Shown: positions 1 to 7,080, counted from the stretch's first letter. The stretch is 17,694 nucleotides of DNA from an uncultured Clostridia bacterium (GCA_937889655.1 CALBZG010000103.1:1-17694), one strand, 5' to 3'. Numbers and translations are program-made. The notes: a model not told the origin generated them from the sequence alone.

Positions 1-1
1 T

Positions 2-622
2 TGTGCGGTAACCAAAACAAGAATGCCGGATGAAATAAACGAAGCGATCAAATGGGGCGTTACAGATATCGGCGAAAACAAGGTCCAGGAGATCCTGGAC
101 AAGTTCGACAAGGTTCTTCCCGTAAGATGGCATTTAATTGGACATTTGCAGACAAACAAGGTAAAATACATCGTAGACAAAGTATCGATGATCCATAGCG
201 TAGACAGCCTGCACCTTGCCCAGGAGATCGATAGACGTTGTTCGCAAGCTGGAAAAACCATGGATATCCTCATTCAGGTCAATTCTGCTGAAGAGGAGTC
301 GAAGTTTGGTATAAAGACCGGAGAAACAGGACAACTTATCGAAGATATTTTACGTATTTGCCCGAACCTCCGAATTAAAGGATTGATGTGTATCGCACCT
401 TACTTAGAGGATCCGGAAGAAGTGCGAGGTTATTTCAGAGAAGTCAAACAGCTTTACGACACGTATTCAAAGGTCGAGCATCCAAACCTGGACTTTCAGT
501 ATTTGTCCATGGGCATGTCTCATGATTATAAAGCTGCCATTTATGAAGGATCCAATTTGATAAGAATAGGTACTGCCATTTTCGGCGAAAGAAATTACGG
601 TAACAGGATACAGGAGGTGTAG
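2..622 (+). CDS. yggS: YggS/YlmE-type PLP homeostasis protein, 5'-truncated by the window edge
   Basis: Member of the YggS/YlmE/PROSC family, a cytoplasmic PLP-binding protein with an alanine-racemase-like TIM-barrel fold and no known catalytic activity; it buffers pyridoxal phosphate and affects amino-acid homeostasis. The reading frame is open to the left edge. Before the first ATG (position 23) it reads AVTKTR, the family's PLP-lysine motif (Lys codon at 14-16), so the real start lies outside the window and only about 25 N-terminal residues are missing. Further family signatures are DIGENKVQE, WHLIGHLQTNK, LMCIAP, LSMGMSHDY and the C-terminal RIGTAIFGER. The gene ends two bases before sepF, and its last codons carry the AGGAGGTG ribosome binding site (612-619) of sepF. 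This is the usual ylmE-sepF neighbourhood of Gram-positive division clusters. Identification is firm. Confidence 0.95.
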   Translation, partial: CAVTKTRMPDEINEAIKWGVTDIGENKVQEILDKFDKVLPVRWHLIGHLQTNKVKYIVDKVSMIHSVDSLHLAQEIDRRCSQAGKTMDILIQVNSAEEESKFGIKTGETGQLIEDILRICPNLRIKGLMCIAPYLEDPEEVRGYFREVKQLYDTYSKVEHPNLDFQYLSMGMSHDYKAAIYEGSNLIRIGTAIFGERNYGNRIQEV

Positions 623-624
623 GT

Positions 625-1167
625 ATGGGTTTGATCAAGAGCTTTAAAGATTTAGTAGGTATAGAAGATGTGGACGATATTTCGGAGGATGAAGTTCAGG
701 ATGCTATGGCGAGTCTTTCCAAAAAGCAGAACTCATTCGAAGCAAAGAGTCCGGATTACAAACCGCCTGCACATGACCCGGATTATAAAAGAGAACATAA
801 AATCTCGTCCGGCTCAGAGTTGAAACCTCTCCAATCCTTAGGGCAGGCATCCAAGCAGACCACCGCCGGCGGTACAAACCCTTTTAAACTGGTTGTTATA
901 GAGCCAAAGGGCTTTGAAGAATGTCCAAGGCTTGTGGACAGCCTGAAAGGCAGAAAACCTGTTATCATAAACCTTGAAAAGCTTGAAAGCGACACTGCCA
1001 GAAAAATATTCGATTTTATGAGCGGCGCGACCTATGCGCTGAATGGCAACGTTCAGAAAGTTGCCAACAATATATTTGTATTTGCACCGGAAAACGTCGA
1101 CATTACAGCTAATATTGAACACAAGTCCATCGACTTCAGCGGTAATCCTAAAAGTGTCTGGAGGTAA
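625..1167 (+). CDS. sepF: Cell division protein SepF
   Basis: SepF binds the FtsZ C-terminal tail, polymerises into arcs and tethers the Z-ring to the membrane at mid-cell. At 180 residues it has the typical family layout. An amphipathic membrane-binding helix lies at about 1-13 (MGLIKSFKDLVG), followed by an acidic, disordered linker at about 14-85 rich in Asp, Lys, Pro and Ser. The conserved SepF domain spans about 86-165, with KPVIINLE (111-118), the SGATYALNG segment (133-141) and NNIFVFAPENV (148-158). The start is fixed by AGGAGGTG ending six bases upstream. The stop codon overlaps the GGAGGTAA that serves divIVA, so the two are probably translationally linked. No residue looks lost. 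Confidence 0.96.
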   Translation: MGLIKSFKDLVGIEDVDDISEDEVQDAMASLSKKQNSFEAKSPDYKPPAHDPDYKREHKISSGSELKPLQSLGQASKQTTAGGTNPFKLVVIEPKGFEECPRLVDSLKGRKPVIINLEKLESDTARKIFDFMSGATYALNGNVQKVANNIFVFAPENVDITANIEHKSIDFSGNPKSVWR

Positions 1168-1173
1168 CCCTAT

Positions 1174-1776
1174 ATGATCACGCCACTTGATATACAGGAA
1201 AAAGAATTCCCCAGAGTTGTAAGGGGATATAAGGAAAACGAGGTTGATGAATTTCTCGACAGGATCACCCTGGATTATGAAAAAATATTAACTGAAAACG
1301 AAAGATTGAAGGCCGAGGTCGATCGACTGAAAGCAGATGTCATGAAATATAGCGGGACAGAGAACACGGTCCTGGAAACACTCGAAGCCGCCAAGGCCCT
1401 CATGGGCGATATTTCTGCTTCCGCAGAGAGAAGAGCTGAGATTCTGATGAAAAATGCCGAGCTCGATGCCGAGCTGGTGGTGCGCGAGGCAAGAGAATCT
1501 GTTGAACGATTGAATGAAGAGAATGCTGCGCTAAAAACCAGGTTTCTCCGTTTCCAGACAAAATACAAAGGCCTGCTGGAAGCCGAACTGGAGCGGTTCG
1601 ACACCCTCAGCGCCGAACTTTTTGCCGAGATGGGCAGCATGGACTCCGAGACCCGGACTACGGTCAATAAAATAACGGAAGGGATCGAAGCCCGAAGACC
1701 GAAAGAATTTACCCACATAGGGGAGCAAGATCTTGCTAAAACCATCATTATAGGTCAGAACGAAATTAAGGAATAG
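1174..1776 (+). CDS. divIVA: DivIVA-family polar/septal scaffold protein
   Basis: DivIVA proteins sense negative membrane curvature at poles and septa and recruit division, chromosome-anchoring or cell-wall partners. The N-terminal lipid-binding module is plain: ITPLDIQEKEF (2-12), then VVRGYKENEVDEFLDRI (15-31). The position equivalent to the membrane-inserting Phe17 of Bacillus subtilis DivIVA is Val here, a hydrophobic change. From about residue 32 to 165 the protein is Glu/Lys/Leu-rich with heptad character, consistent with a parallel coiled coil. The last ~35 residues are a short tail. The start is set by GGAGGTAA (1160-1167). It follows sepF by six bases, with no ylmG or ylmH between them. 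Length (200) is within the clostridial range. Confidence 0.93.
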   Translation: MITPLDIQEKEFPRVVRGYKENEVDEFLDRITLDYEKILTENERLKAEVDRLKADVMKYSGTENTVLETLEAAKALMGDISASAERRAEILMKNAELDAELVVREARESVERLNEENAALKTRFLRFQTKYKGLLEAELERFDTLSAELFAEMGSMDSETRTTVNKITEGIEARRPKEFTHIGEQDLAKTIIIGQNEIKE

Positions 1777-1786
1777 TATTAACCGT

Positions 1787-2245
1787 ATGTATTACTTCAT
1801 TATTGCGCTGGTCTTGGTATCCGATCAAATCGTCAAGGGCCTTGTAACAGGCGGTATGGCCGTAGGGCAGTCTATACCCGTGATAGACAAGGTCTTTTAT
1901 CTTACCTATGTCCAGAATACCGGGGCGGCTTTTTCGAATTTTGAAGGGCAAAGGCTCCTTTTGGTAGCCATAACATCGATCATGCTTGCTGCTCTTTCCT
2001 TCTATTTGGTAAAGAAAAGACATTCTGAACATTGGACATTGCTTGTTGCATTATCCCTGATCATCGCAGGCGGTGTTGGAAATCTCATCGACCGCGTAAG
2101 GCTGGGATATGTGGTCGATATGTTTGATTTTCAATTTTGGCCGGTTTTCAATATTGCTGACATCGGTGTATGTGTCGGATGCGGTTTCATGATATTATAT
2201 ATCTTTATGTCTGGCAGAGAAAATGGAAAAGAAAAAACTGTATGA
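1787..2245 (+). CDS. lspA: Lipoprotein signal peptidase (signal peptidase II)
   Basis: Integral-membrane aspartyl protease that removes signal peptides from diacylglyceryl-modified prolipoproteins. At 152 residues it is standard length, with four hydrophobic segments (about 2-20, 57-76, 84-101, 120-141). Diagnostic motifs are SDQIVK (12-17), QNTGAAFS (43-50), GGVGNLIDR (95-103), VVDMFDF (109-115) and FNIADI (121-126). Asp111 and Asp125 match the catalytic aspartate pair of the family, and Asp102 is also conserved. The Met start matches the MLYYMIALL-type N-terminus of relatives. The ribosome binding site (AAGGA, 1768-1772) lies rather far upstream, so translation may rely partly on coupling to divIVA, which ends ten bases before. 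The 3' end overlaps rluD by 23 bases. Confidence 0.96.
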   Translation: MYYFIIALVLVSDQIVKGLVTGGMAVGQSIPVIDKVFYLTYVQNTGAAFSNFEGQRLLLVAITSIMLAALSFYLVKKRHSEHWTLLVALSLIIAGGVGNLIDRVRLGYVVDMFDFQFWPVFNIADIGVCVGCGFMILYIFMSGRENGKEKTV

Positions 2246-3164
2246 ATTCGTAATAGAGGATGATATGAATGGGACCAGGATAGATATGGTCCTTTCTGCT
2301 TTGTTGTCGGAAAGTTCGAGGAGCTTCATACAAAAGCTCATCGAGGCGGGGGAAGTGCAGGTGAACGGCGTAGTGGCGAACGTTAAAAACCGAAAGATGA
2401 AGACCGGCGATAACGTTTCTGTAAAAATCCCGGATCCCCAGGAACTTGAAATCGTTGCAGAGAATATACCTCTCGAGATCGTTTATGAGGATGATTATGT
2501 TTTGGTGGTCAACAAGCCAAAAGGCATGGTGGTGCACCCGGCGCCGGGGAATTATAACGGAACCCTTGTAAATGCCGTCATGTATCATTGCGGTGACAAA
2601 TTAAGCTCGATCAATGGTATCGTACGTCCCGGAATAGTTCACAGGATCGACAAGGACACCAGCGGTCTTTTGATGATAGCCAAAAACGATGCTGCGCATC
2701 AAAGCTTATCCATGCAGTTGGAACAACATAGCATAACAAGAGCATACCATGCCATTGTCTATAATAATTTCAACCAAGATGCCGGAACAGTTGATGCGCC
2801 ATTGGGAAGGGATCCGAAAAACAGACTCAGGCAGATGGTACTGGAAAAGGGCGGCCGCCGCGCTGTCACACATTATAAAGTTTTGGAAAGATTCGGTCCG
2901 TTTACATATATTGAAGCCCGGCTTGAAACCGGCAGGACCCATCAAATCAGAGTGCATATGGCTCATATAAAACACCCTTTGCTGGGAGACAGCCTGTACG
3001 GGCCGAAAAAAACTTCCTTCGGCGTGGATAGTCAGATGCTCCATGCCAAAATCCTCGGATTCATTCACCCAGCCACCCGCGAATATATGCAGTTTGAGAC
3101 AGAGCTGCCTGAAGAATTTCTGGAAGTATTAAAAAAGCTGCGCCTGAAATATGGCACAGCCTGA
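2223..3164 (+). CDS. rluD: RluA/RluD-family 23S rRNA pseudouridine synthase
   Basis: Pseudouridine synthase of the RluA family; RluD-type members modify helix 69 of 23S rRNA. An S4 RNA-binding domain lies at about 15-75 (SSRSFIQKLI, then GEVQVNGVVAN). The catalytic domain includes YVLVVNKPKGMVVHPAPGN (92-110), the active-site motif HRIDKDTSG (140-148) with nucleophile Asp143, RAYHAIV, and TGRTHQIRVHMA. Length (313) is typical. The start at 2223 lies inside lspA with only a weak purine-rich upstream site, so coupling is likely. A later ATG at 2265 would remove the first strand preceding the S4 domain, so I prefer 2223. Downstream S4-less RluA-type paralogues would lack residues 15-75; exact target specificity (RluD versus YjbO/YlyB-like) is not settled by sequence alone. 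Confidence 0.92.
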   Translation: MEKKKLYEFVIEDDMNGTRIDMVLSALLSESSRSFIQKLIEAGEVQVNGVVANVKNRKMKTGDNVSVKIPDPQELEIVAENIPLEIVYEDDYVLVVNKPKGMVVHPAPGNYNGTLVNAVMYHCGDKLSSINGIVRPGIVHRIDKDTSGLLMIAKNDAAHQSLSMQLEQHSITRAYHAIVYNNFNQDAGTVDAPLGRDPKNRLRQMVLEKGGRRAVTHYKVLERFGPFTYIEARLETGRTHQIRVHMAHIKHPLLGDSLYGPKKTSFGVDSQMLHAKILGFIHPATREYMQFETELPEEFLEVLKKLRLKYGTA

Positions 3165-3195
3165 TGGATATCCGATAGAATGTCTTGAAATGCGA

Positions 3196-3315
3196 TTATC
3201 GGCTTGATTTATACAATGCAGAGAGCTGCGCCCGGCAGTCTTCACAGATGTATCCGCCGTGGAATTCTTTCAGTTTGTAATCGCTTTTGCACAAAACACA
3301 TAAATTCTTGTTCAT
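3196..3315 (-). CDS. 39-residue CxxC...CxxC zinc-knuckle small protein
   Basis: A very short gene on the minus strand. The product starts MNKNLCVLC, has a second pair ICEDC and ends YKSSR. Four cysteines (C6, C9, C24, C27) in two CxxC pairs 14 residues apart indicate a single zinc-binding knuckle, with few other residues. Coding reality is supported by a GGAGGG ribosome binding site (minus strand, 3328-3323) seven bases before ATG, and by a near-consensus sigma-A promoter further upstream. The cysteine spacing resembles the zinc region of Gin/CsfB, the small anti-sigma factor of sporulating Firmicutes (15 residues between pairs in Bacillus subtilis as I recall it), but this protein lacks a comparable C-terminal extension, so function is unassigned. 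It is convergent with rluD and lies downstream of rqcH on the same strand. Confidence 0.75.
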   Translation of the reverse strand: MNKNLCVLCKSDYKLKEFHGGYICEDCRAQLSALYKSSR

Positions 3316-3373
3316 TTTTATACCCTCCAAATAATATTTTTATTACACCACATGAACGGGCATGGTAATATTT

Positions 3374-3402
3374 AGTATAAGTCATAAATAAGCAAAGGTC
3401 AA
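3374..3402 (-). promoter_or_regulatory. Sigma-A promoter for the 39-residue zinc-knuckle gene
   Basis: Read on the minus strand, TTGACC (3402-3397) and TATACT (3379-3374) are separated by exactly 17 bases. Both hexamers match consensus at five of six positions. Transcription would start near 3367 and give a leader of about 50 bases before the small gene. The rqcH stop is only 25 bases upstream of the -35 box, so the small gene has its own transcription start even if some rqcH readthrough occurs. Confidence 0.75.
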
Positions 3403-3426
3403 GCCTATTGGCCGAATATTTGCGAC

Positions 3427-5151
3427 TTATTCAAGTTCGTTTGCCCCGGGAAGCCTCGGATCCACATAGACTGTGCGGTTATTTGTAAAAATCACCATTC
3501 CGGGTTTGGCCCCGCTGGGCTTCTTTACATAACGCACCTGAACGTAATCTACGGGAACATTCTGGGAATTTTTTGCTTTGCTGTGAAAAGCGGCGATGGA
3601 TGCAGTTTCATAAATCATATCTTCTGTCAACGGCTTTCCTTCGGTAAATAAAATCACATGGGACCCCGGAATATCTTTGGTATGGAACCAGTAGTCCTTT
3701 GGGCCTGCCATCCTGAAAGTCAAGTGGTCGTTCTCAGTATTGTTTCTCCCTGCAATGACTCTTGAGCCTTCCCGGGTCCTGTATTCCATCAGGGTCAATT
3801 TTTTCTTTTTGCTTTCAAATGCATTTTTTCGTTTCCGGAGGTATCCATTAGCCACTAATTCACTTTTAATTTCGTCAAGGATATCCGGACTTTGGGCGGC
3901 TTCGATAAAGGCCATGACAGATTCAAGGTATTCTATGTCGCGGTCGGTTTCTTGAAGCTGCAGCGTCTTTTCCTTGATGGAAATTTTGGATTTTCCATAT
4001 TTCTTGAAATAGATCTGGGCATTTTTAACAGCATTGAATCTTTTGTCCAAGGGGATCGTGACATCCCTATCGTTGTAGTAATTTCTCAGGGTCACCTTAT
4101 CGGAACCAGGCTGAATGAGGTGCAGATTCGCTGTGATCAGTTCACCGTAAAGCCGCATGTCGTCGGAATTTTCAGCTTTCAATAATTCCTCGGACAGACG
4201 CTGCTTTTTTAAATATAGCTTTTCCAGACCGGTTTTGATGGCCCGCTCCAGATCATTGGATTTCTGTTTGACACGGTTCGAAGACTCTTTGTTTGTAAAA
4301 AAATATTCGATTGCGAGGCTTGGAGTACTGAACTCTTCCGATTGGAAACTGCCGGAAATGGAAGACAGTCTGAGGACGTGGAATTCAATTGGAACGCCCT
4401 TATCATTCAAATAGACTGAAGGAGTGATATCGTTTGTCATAAGCCGGTTTTGCATATTGGACAATTCTTTGAATAAAACTTCTCCATCTCTTGCATTCCC
4501 CGACATTTCCAGACGTTCTGCCATGTCACTGCATAGTATGGGAGACATGCCCTGAACAGAATTTAGTATATTCGATGCTAAAGAGCCTCCGGCTGAACAG
4601 ATTTGATCGCAAAGCGCTTTGTCGACTTGCGCCAGGGGCGTTTTCCCCTGGTCCGGAGGATATTGATAAATCTTGCCCGGCAGTATCTGACGAACTCTAT
4701 TGACATCCAGGGAGATTCTTTTGATAGAGTCGATGACTTTGCCGGACTCATCATCGATCAGGATGATATTGCTGTGTTTTCCCATAATTTCGGCCAAGAG
4801 TCTTTTTTTGACGGAAAAACCCATTTCACTTAAGGTTTCAATTTCAAATTCTATGATCCTCTCGGTATCTTTCTGACGAAGGCCGGTTATCCTGCCTCCC
4901 GAGAGGTGTTTTCTCAGCAGCATGCAAAACGCCATGGGCTGTTCGGGATTCTGAAGGGATTCGGTCATAAGGCAAACCCTGGCATGCGCAGGGTTGCAGG
5001 ACATATAAAGCTTCACATTACCCTGATTCGTGTGAATGTTAAAGACAAGTTCGTCAGCATCAGGCTGATAAACTTTTTCTATTTTGCCGCCCTCCAGTTT
5101 GTCCCGCAATTCATTTACGATCGCGGTGGTTACGATGCCATCAAAAGCCAT
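3427..5151 (-). CDS. rqcH: RqcH (NFACT family), ribosome-associated quality control factor
   Basis: RqcH (formerly FbpA/YloA, fibronectin-binding-like) binds peptidyl-tRNA-obstructed 50S subunits and recruits tRNA-Ala to add C-terminal alanine tails that mark stalled peptides for degradation. The 574-residue product shows the family order: NFACT-N domain at 1 to ~180 with MAFDGIVT, FCMLLRKHLSGG (75-86) and EIMGKHSNIIL (121-131); a helix-hairpin-helix region to ~240; a long charged coiled coil at ~290-440; and the NFACT-R domain at ~455-550 with AGRNNTENDHL (467-477), PKDYWFHTKDIPGSHVIL (484-501). The D-R pair needed for tailing in Bacillus (D97/R98) reads E97-R98 here. The start is supported by AAGGAAAGG upstream on the minus strand. 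It is transcribed divergently from yicC across a 73-base gap. Confidence 0.95.
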   Translation of the reverse strand: MAFDGIVTTAIVNELRDKLEGGKIEKVYQPDADELVFNIHTNQGNVKLYMSCNPAHARVCLMTESLQNPEQPMAFCMLLRKHLSGGRITGLRQKDTERIIEFEIETLSEMGFSVKKRLLAEIMGKHSNIILIDDESGKVIDSIKRISLDVNRVRQILPGKIYQYPPDQGKTPLAQVDKALCDQICSAGGSLASNILNSVQGMSPILCSDMAERLEMSGNARDGEVLFKELSNMQNRLMTNDITPSVYLNDKGVPIEFHVLRLSSISGSFQSEEFSTPSLAIEYFFTNKESSNRVKQKSNDLERAIKTGLEKLYLKKQRLSEELLKAENSDDMRLYGELITANLHLIQPGSDKVTLRNYYNDRDVTIPLDKRFNAVKNAQIYFKKYGKSKISIKEKTLQLQETDRDIEYLESVMAFIEAAQSPDILDEIKSELVANGYLRKRKNAFESKKKKLTLMEYRTREGSRVIAGRNNTENDHLTFRMAGPKDYWFHTKDIPGSHVILFTEGKPLTEDMIYETASIAAFHSKAKNSQNVPVDYVQVRYVKKPSGAKPGMVIFTNNRTVYVDPRLPGANELE

Positions 5152-5180
5152 TTGTAAAACCTTTCCTTATAATGTATAAT
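5152..5180 (+). promoter_or_regulatory. Probable sigma-A promoter for yicC
   Basis: TTGTAA (5152-5157), a 17-base spacer and TATAAT (5175-5180) lie in the gap between divergent rqcH and yicC. A second TATAAT (5168-5173) overlaps the same region. Initiation near 5187 would give a leader of about 38 bases. The -35 box directly abuts the rqcH start codon, so it sits within the rqcH leader. I could not pick a convincing rqcH promoter on the minus strand. Confidence 0.6.
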
Positions 5181-5224
5181 TGCAATGTTATCATATATTT
5201 TACAAGAATGGGAGAAAAAATAAG

Positions 5225-6109
5225 ATGATAAAAAGCATGACCGGTTTTGGAAGAGGAGAGTATTCGGACGGGAAAAGAAACATCATCGCAGAAATACGAA
5301 CCGTAAACCATCGTTACAGTGACATTACGGTGAAGATGCCTCGAAGGTATTCTTTCGCTGAAGAAAAGATCAAGAATGCCGTAAAAGAAACGATCCGCAG
5401 AGGCAAGGTCGAAGTATCGATCATAGTTGAAAATATAACCGAAAATGATATCAACGTCAAACTCAACACTATGGTTGCAAAACAATACTACGAGAACCTG
5501 ATCGAGCTGAAGGAAACTTTTGGCCTGAGCGGCGATGTTGACCTTAGGTTGATCGCAAGTCTTCCGGACGTCATGAAAGCCATCCCGGATGTGGAGGATG
5601 AAGAAGAGCTTTTAGCTCATATCCTGATCCCGATCAGGGAGGCTTGCGGTAAGCTTGATGAAATGCGATGCATCGAAGGCAATAAATTGGCCGAAGATTT
5701 GATTATGAGAGCAGGACTGATCAGAAACAAGACTAATGAAATAGCCGCCGCAGTGCCGGATGCCGCAAAACTATATGCAGAAAAACTAAAGGACAGAATA
5801 ATAGAATTGATCGGAAACAGCGTTTCGATCCCGGAAGACAGAATACTTATCGAAGCTGCGATTTTCGCTGACAAATCGAATATTACTGAGGAGCTGGTGC
5901 GGCTTGACAGCCATATGCTTCAGCTGGTAAAAATCATTGGTGAAAGCGCTCAGCCTGATGGTAAAAAGCTGGACTTTCTTGTGCAGGAAATGAACAGGGA
6001 AGCCAATACAATCGGATCCAAGGCAAACAATATGGATATTACCAGCTCAATGCTGGATATCAAATCAGAAATTGAAAAGATCAGGGAACAGGTCCAGAAC
6101 ATAGAATGA
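5225..6109 (+). CDS. yicC: YicC/YloC family endoribonuclease
   Basis: The YicC/YloC family forms hexameric RNA-binding endoribonucleases (E. coli YicC, B. subtilis YloC). The N-terminus MIKSMTGFGRGEY is the family hallmark, followed by AEIRTVNHRYSDITVKMPR (about 21-39) and the C-terminal DUF1732 signature KKLDFLVQEMNREANTIGSK (about 251-270). The start at 5225 is chosen over an in-frame ATG at 5180. It gives the canonical N-terminus, has GGGAG at 5210-5214, and avoids placing the coding start inside the -10 promoter box. Length becomes 294, as in relatives. In Bacillus yloC is followed by remA and gmk; here gmk follows without remA, after 118 bases containing the gmk promoter. Confidence 0.94.
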   Translation: MIKSMTGFGRGEYSDGKRNIIAEIRTVNHRYSDITVKMPRRYSFAEEKIKNAVKETIRRGKVEVSIIVENITENDINVKLNTMVAKQYYENLIELKETFGLSGDVDLRLIASLPDVMKAIPDVEDEEELLAHILIPIREACGKLDEMRCIEGNKLAEDLIMRAGLIRNKTNEIAAAVPDAAKLYAEKLKDRIIELIGNSVSIPEDRILIEAAIFADKSNITEELVRLDSHMLQLVKIIGESAQPDGKKLDFLVQEMNREANTIGSKANNMDITSSMLDIKSEIEKIREQVQNIE

Positions 6110-6167
6110 TATAATAAATGGGAAATTACAGAAATCGAATGCATTCAAAAATCGGGCCATATCGAGG

Positions 6168-6196
6168 TTGATTAGTATTGTCTGGTATGCTATAAT
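6168..6196 (+). promoter_or_regulatory. Extended -10 sigma-A promoter for gmk-rpoZ
   Basis: TTGATT (6168-6173), a 17-base spacer, then TGC directly before TATAAT (6191-6196), an extended -10 element. Initiation near 6203 leaves about 25 bases of leader with AAGGAG (6217-6222) before the gmk ATG at 6228. The TTG at 6168 would be an in-frame start for a longer Gmk, but it is the -35 box. Confidence 0.78.
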
Positions 6197-6227
6197 GACA
6201 AATTACACAAGCAACAAAGGAGATATT

Positions 6228-6836
6228 ATGCGCAAAGGCCAGCTATTTATTATTTCCGGGCCCTCCGGAGCCGGCAAGGGAACCATTTGCCGAGAACTGC
6301 TCAAAGATTCCAATATCGTGTTTTCTGTATCCATGACCACTAGAAAACCCAGAGAAGGCGAAGTGGAAGGAGTCGATTATTACTTCGTTTCGAGGCAGGA
6401 GTTCGATAAGGCGCTGGAAGAGGATGCATTGTTGGAACACGCTATCAATTTTGAAAACTGCTACGGCACACCGAAAAAATTTGTCTTCGATGCCATCGAA
6501 GAAGGGAAGGATGTACTGCTTGACATAGACATCAAAGGCGCTGTCAATGTAAAGAAGACCTGCCCGAAGGGAATATTCATATTCATACTGCCTCCGTCAA
6601 TGACGGAACTCAGAAAGAGAATAACCGGCAGGGGCGCGGAAAGCACAGAAGCCATCAATATGCGCATGGCCCAGGCTCTTAAGGAGGTTTCTTATATCGA
6701 TAAATATGATTATTGCGTGATAAATGATCAGTTGAACGAGGCGGTAAATAGAGTCAAGGCGATCATGATCGCCGAACATTCAAGAGTATCAGCGGATATC
6801 TATAAACTGATCGAGGAATATAAGGAGGAGATTTAA
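6228..6836 (+). CDS. gmk: Guanylate kinase
   Basis: Phosphorylates GMP to GDP with ATP, supplying GTP and dGTP precursors and draining substrates relevant to (p)ppGpp balance. The P-loop GPSGAGKGT is at residues 11-19. The GMP-binding region follows with TTRKPREGEVEGVDYYF (about 36-52), then HAINFENCYGTP, DVLLDIDIKGA and IFILPPS, and the lid region RITGRGAES. With the start at 6228 the product is 202 residues, standard for the family. The ATG has AAGGAG six bases before it and opens with the canonical RKGQLFIISGPSGAGKGT. Longer in-frame starts would extend into the promoter and are rejected. The stop codon abuts the rpoZ ATG directly. Confidence 0.96.
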   Translation: MRKGQLFIISGPSGAGKGTICRELLKDSNIVFSVSMTTRKPREGEVEGVDYYFVSRQEFDKALEEDALLEHAINFENCYGTPKKFVFDAIEEGKDVLLDIDIKGAVNVKKTCPKGIFIFILPPSMTELRKRITGRGAESTEAINMRMAQALKEVSYIDKYDYCVINDQLNEAVNRVKAIMIAEHSRVSADIYKLIEEYKEEI

Positions 6837-7031
6837 ATGTTATATCCATCAATCAATGAAATCAGGAAAAAAGCGGATTCCAGATATACCCTGGTGATCC
6901 TTGCAGCAAAACGTGCGCGGGACATTGTGAACGGCAAACCTAAACTGACGGAGGCTGATATAGACAAACCGGTTTCCATCGCGGCTCACGAAATCGCCGA
7001 AGATCTTATAACTTATAAAAGAGAAGGCTAG
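6837..7031 (+). CDS. rpoZ: DNA-directed RNA polymerase omega subunit
   Basis: Omega helps fold and assemble the beta-prime subunit of RNA polymerase. The 64-residue product is short but typical of Firmicutes. It begins MLYPSINEI and contains SRYTLVILAAKRARDI (about 15-30), the family core, followed by DKPVSIAAHEIAEDLI. It starts on the base after the gmk stop, with AAGGAGGAG (6822-6830) embedded in the last gmk codons, so gmk and rpoZ are clearly cotranscribed. The coaBC and priA genes that follow in Bacillus are not here; a terminator comes immediately after. Confidence 0.94.
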   Translation: MLYPSINEIRKKADSRYTLVILAAKRARDIVNGKPKLTEADIDKPVSIAAHEIAEDLITYKREG

Positions 7032-7036
7032 AAATC

Positions 7037-7067
7037 AAAAAACCGTTGCGTTTGCAGCGGTTTTATT
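7037..7067 (+). terminator. Rho-independent terminator after rpoZ
   Basis: A nine-base stem (7041-7049 with 7054-7062, AACCGTTGC/GCAGCGGTT, one G-U wobble) around a four-base loop, preceded by an A run and followed by TTATTATA. It lies ten bases after the rpoZ stop. The A run on the 5' side may also allow some function on the other strand. Confidence 0.85.
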
Positions 7068-7074
7068 ATATAAT
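7046..7074 (+). promoter_or_regulatory. Putative rpsB-tsf promoter overlapping the rpoZ terminator
   Basis: A perfect TATAAT (7069-7074) follows the terminator. The hexamer 17 bases upstream is TTGCGT (7046-7051), a weak -35 match lying inside the terminator stem and loop. Transcription would begin near 7081, giving an rpsB leader of about 118 bases. A perfect -10 between a strong terminator and the next operon makes it the likely start, though the -35 box is poor. Confidence 0.55.
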
Positions 7075-7080
7075 ACCAAT

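Noticed and set aside
1275..1748. A 157-codon minus-strand open frame inside divIVA
   Set aside because: Ser/Ala/Arg-rich translation typical of the antisense of a Glu/Leu/Lys coiled coil; no ribosome binding site or family signature.
3172..3202. CCGATA/TATCGG inverted repeat between rluD and the small zinc-knuckle gene, considered as a bidirectional terminator
   Set aside because: Six-base stem with a 19-base loop and no T run on either strand; too weak to call.
5180..5224. In-frame ATG at 5180 as the yicC start
   Set aside because: It overlaps the -10 box and adds residues before the invariant MIKSMTGFGRGEY N-terminus; 5225 has the better ribosome binding site.
6168..6227. Upstream in-frame start for gmk at 6168
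   Set aside because: These bases form the TTGATT/TGCTATAAT promoter, and the added residues are not part of the guanylate kinase family.
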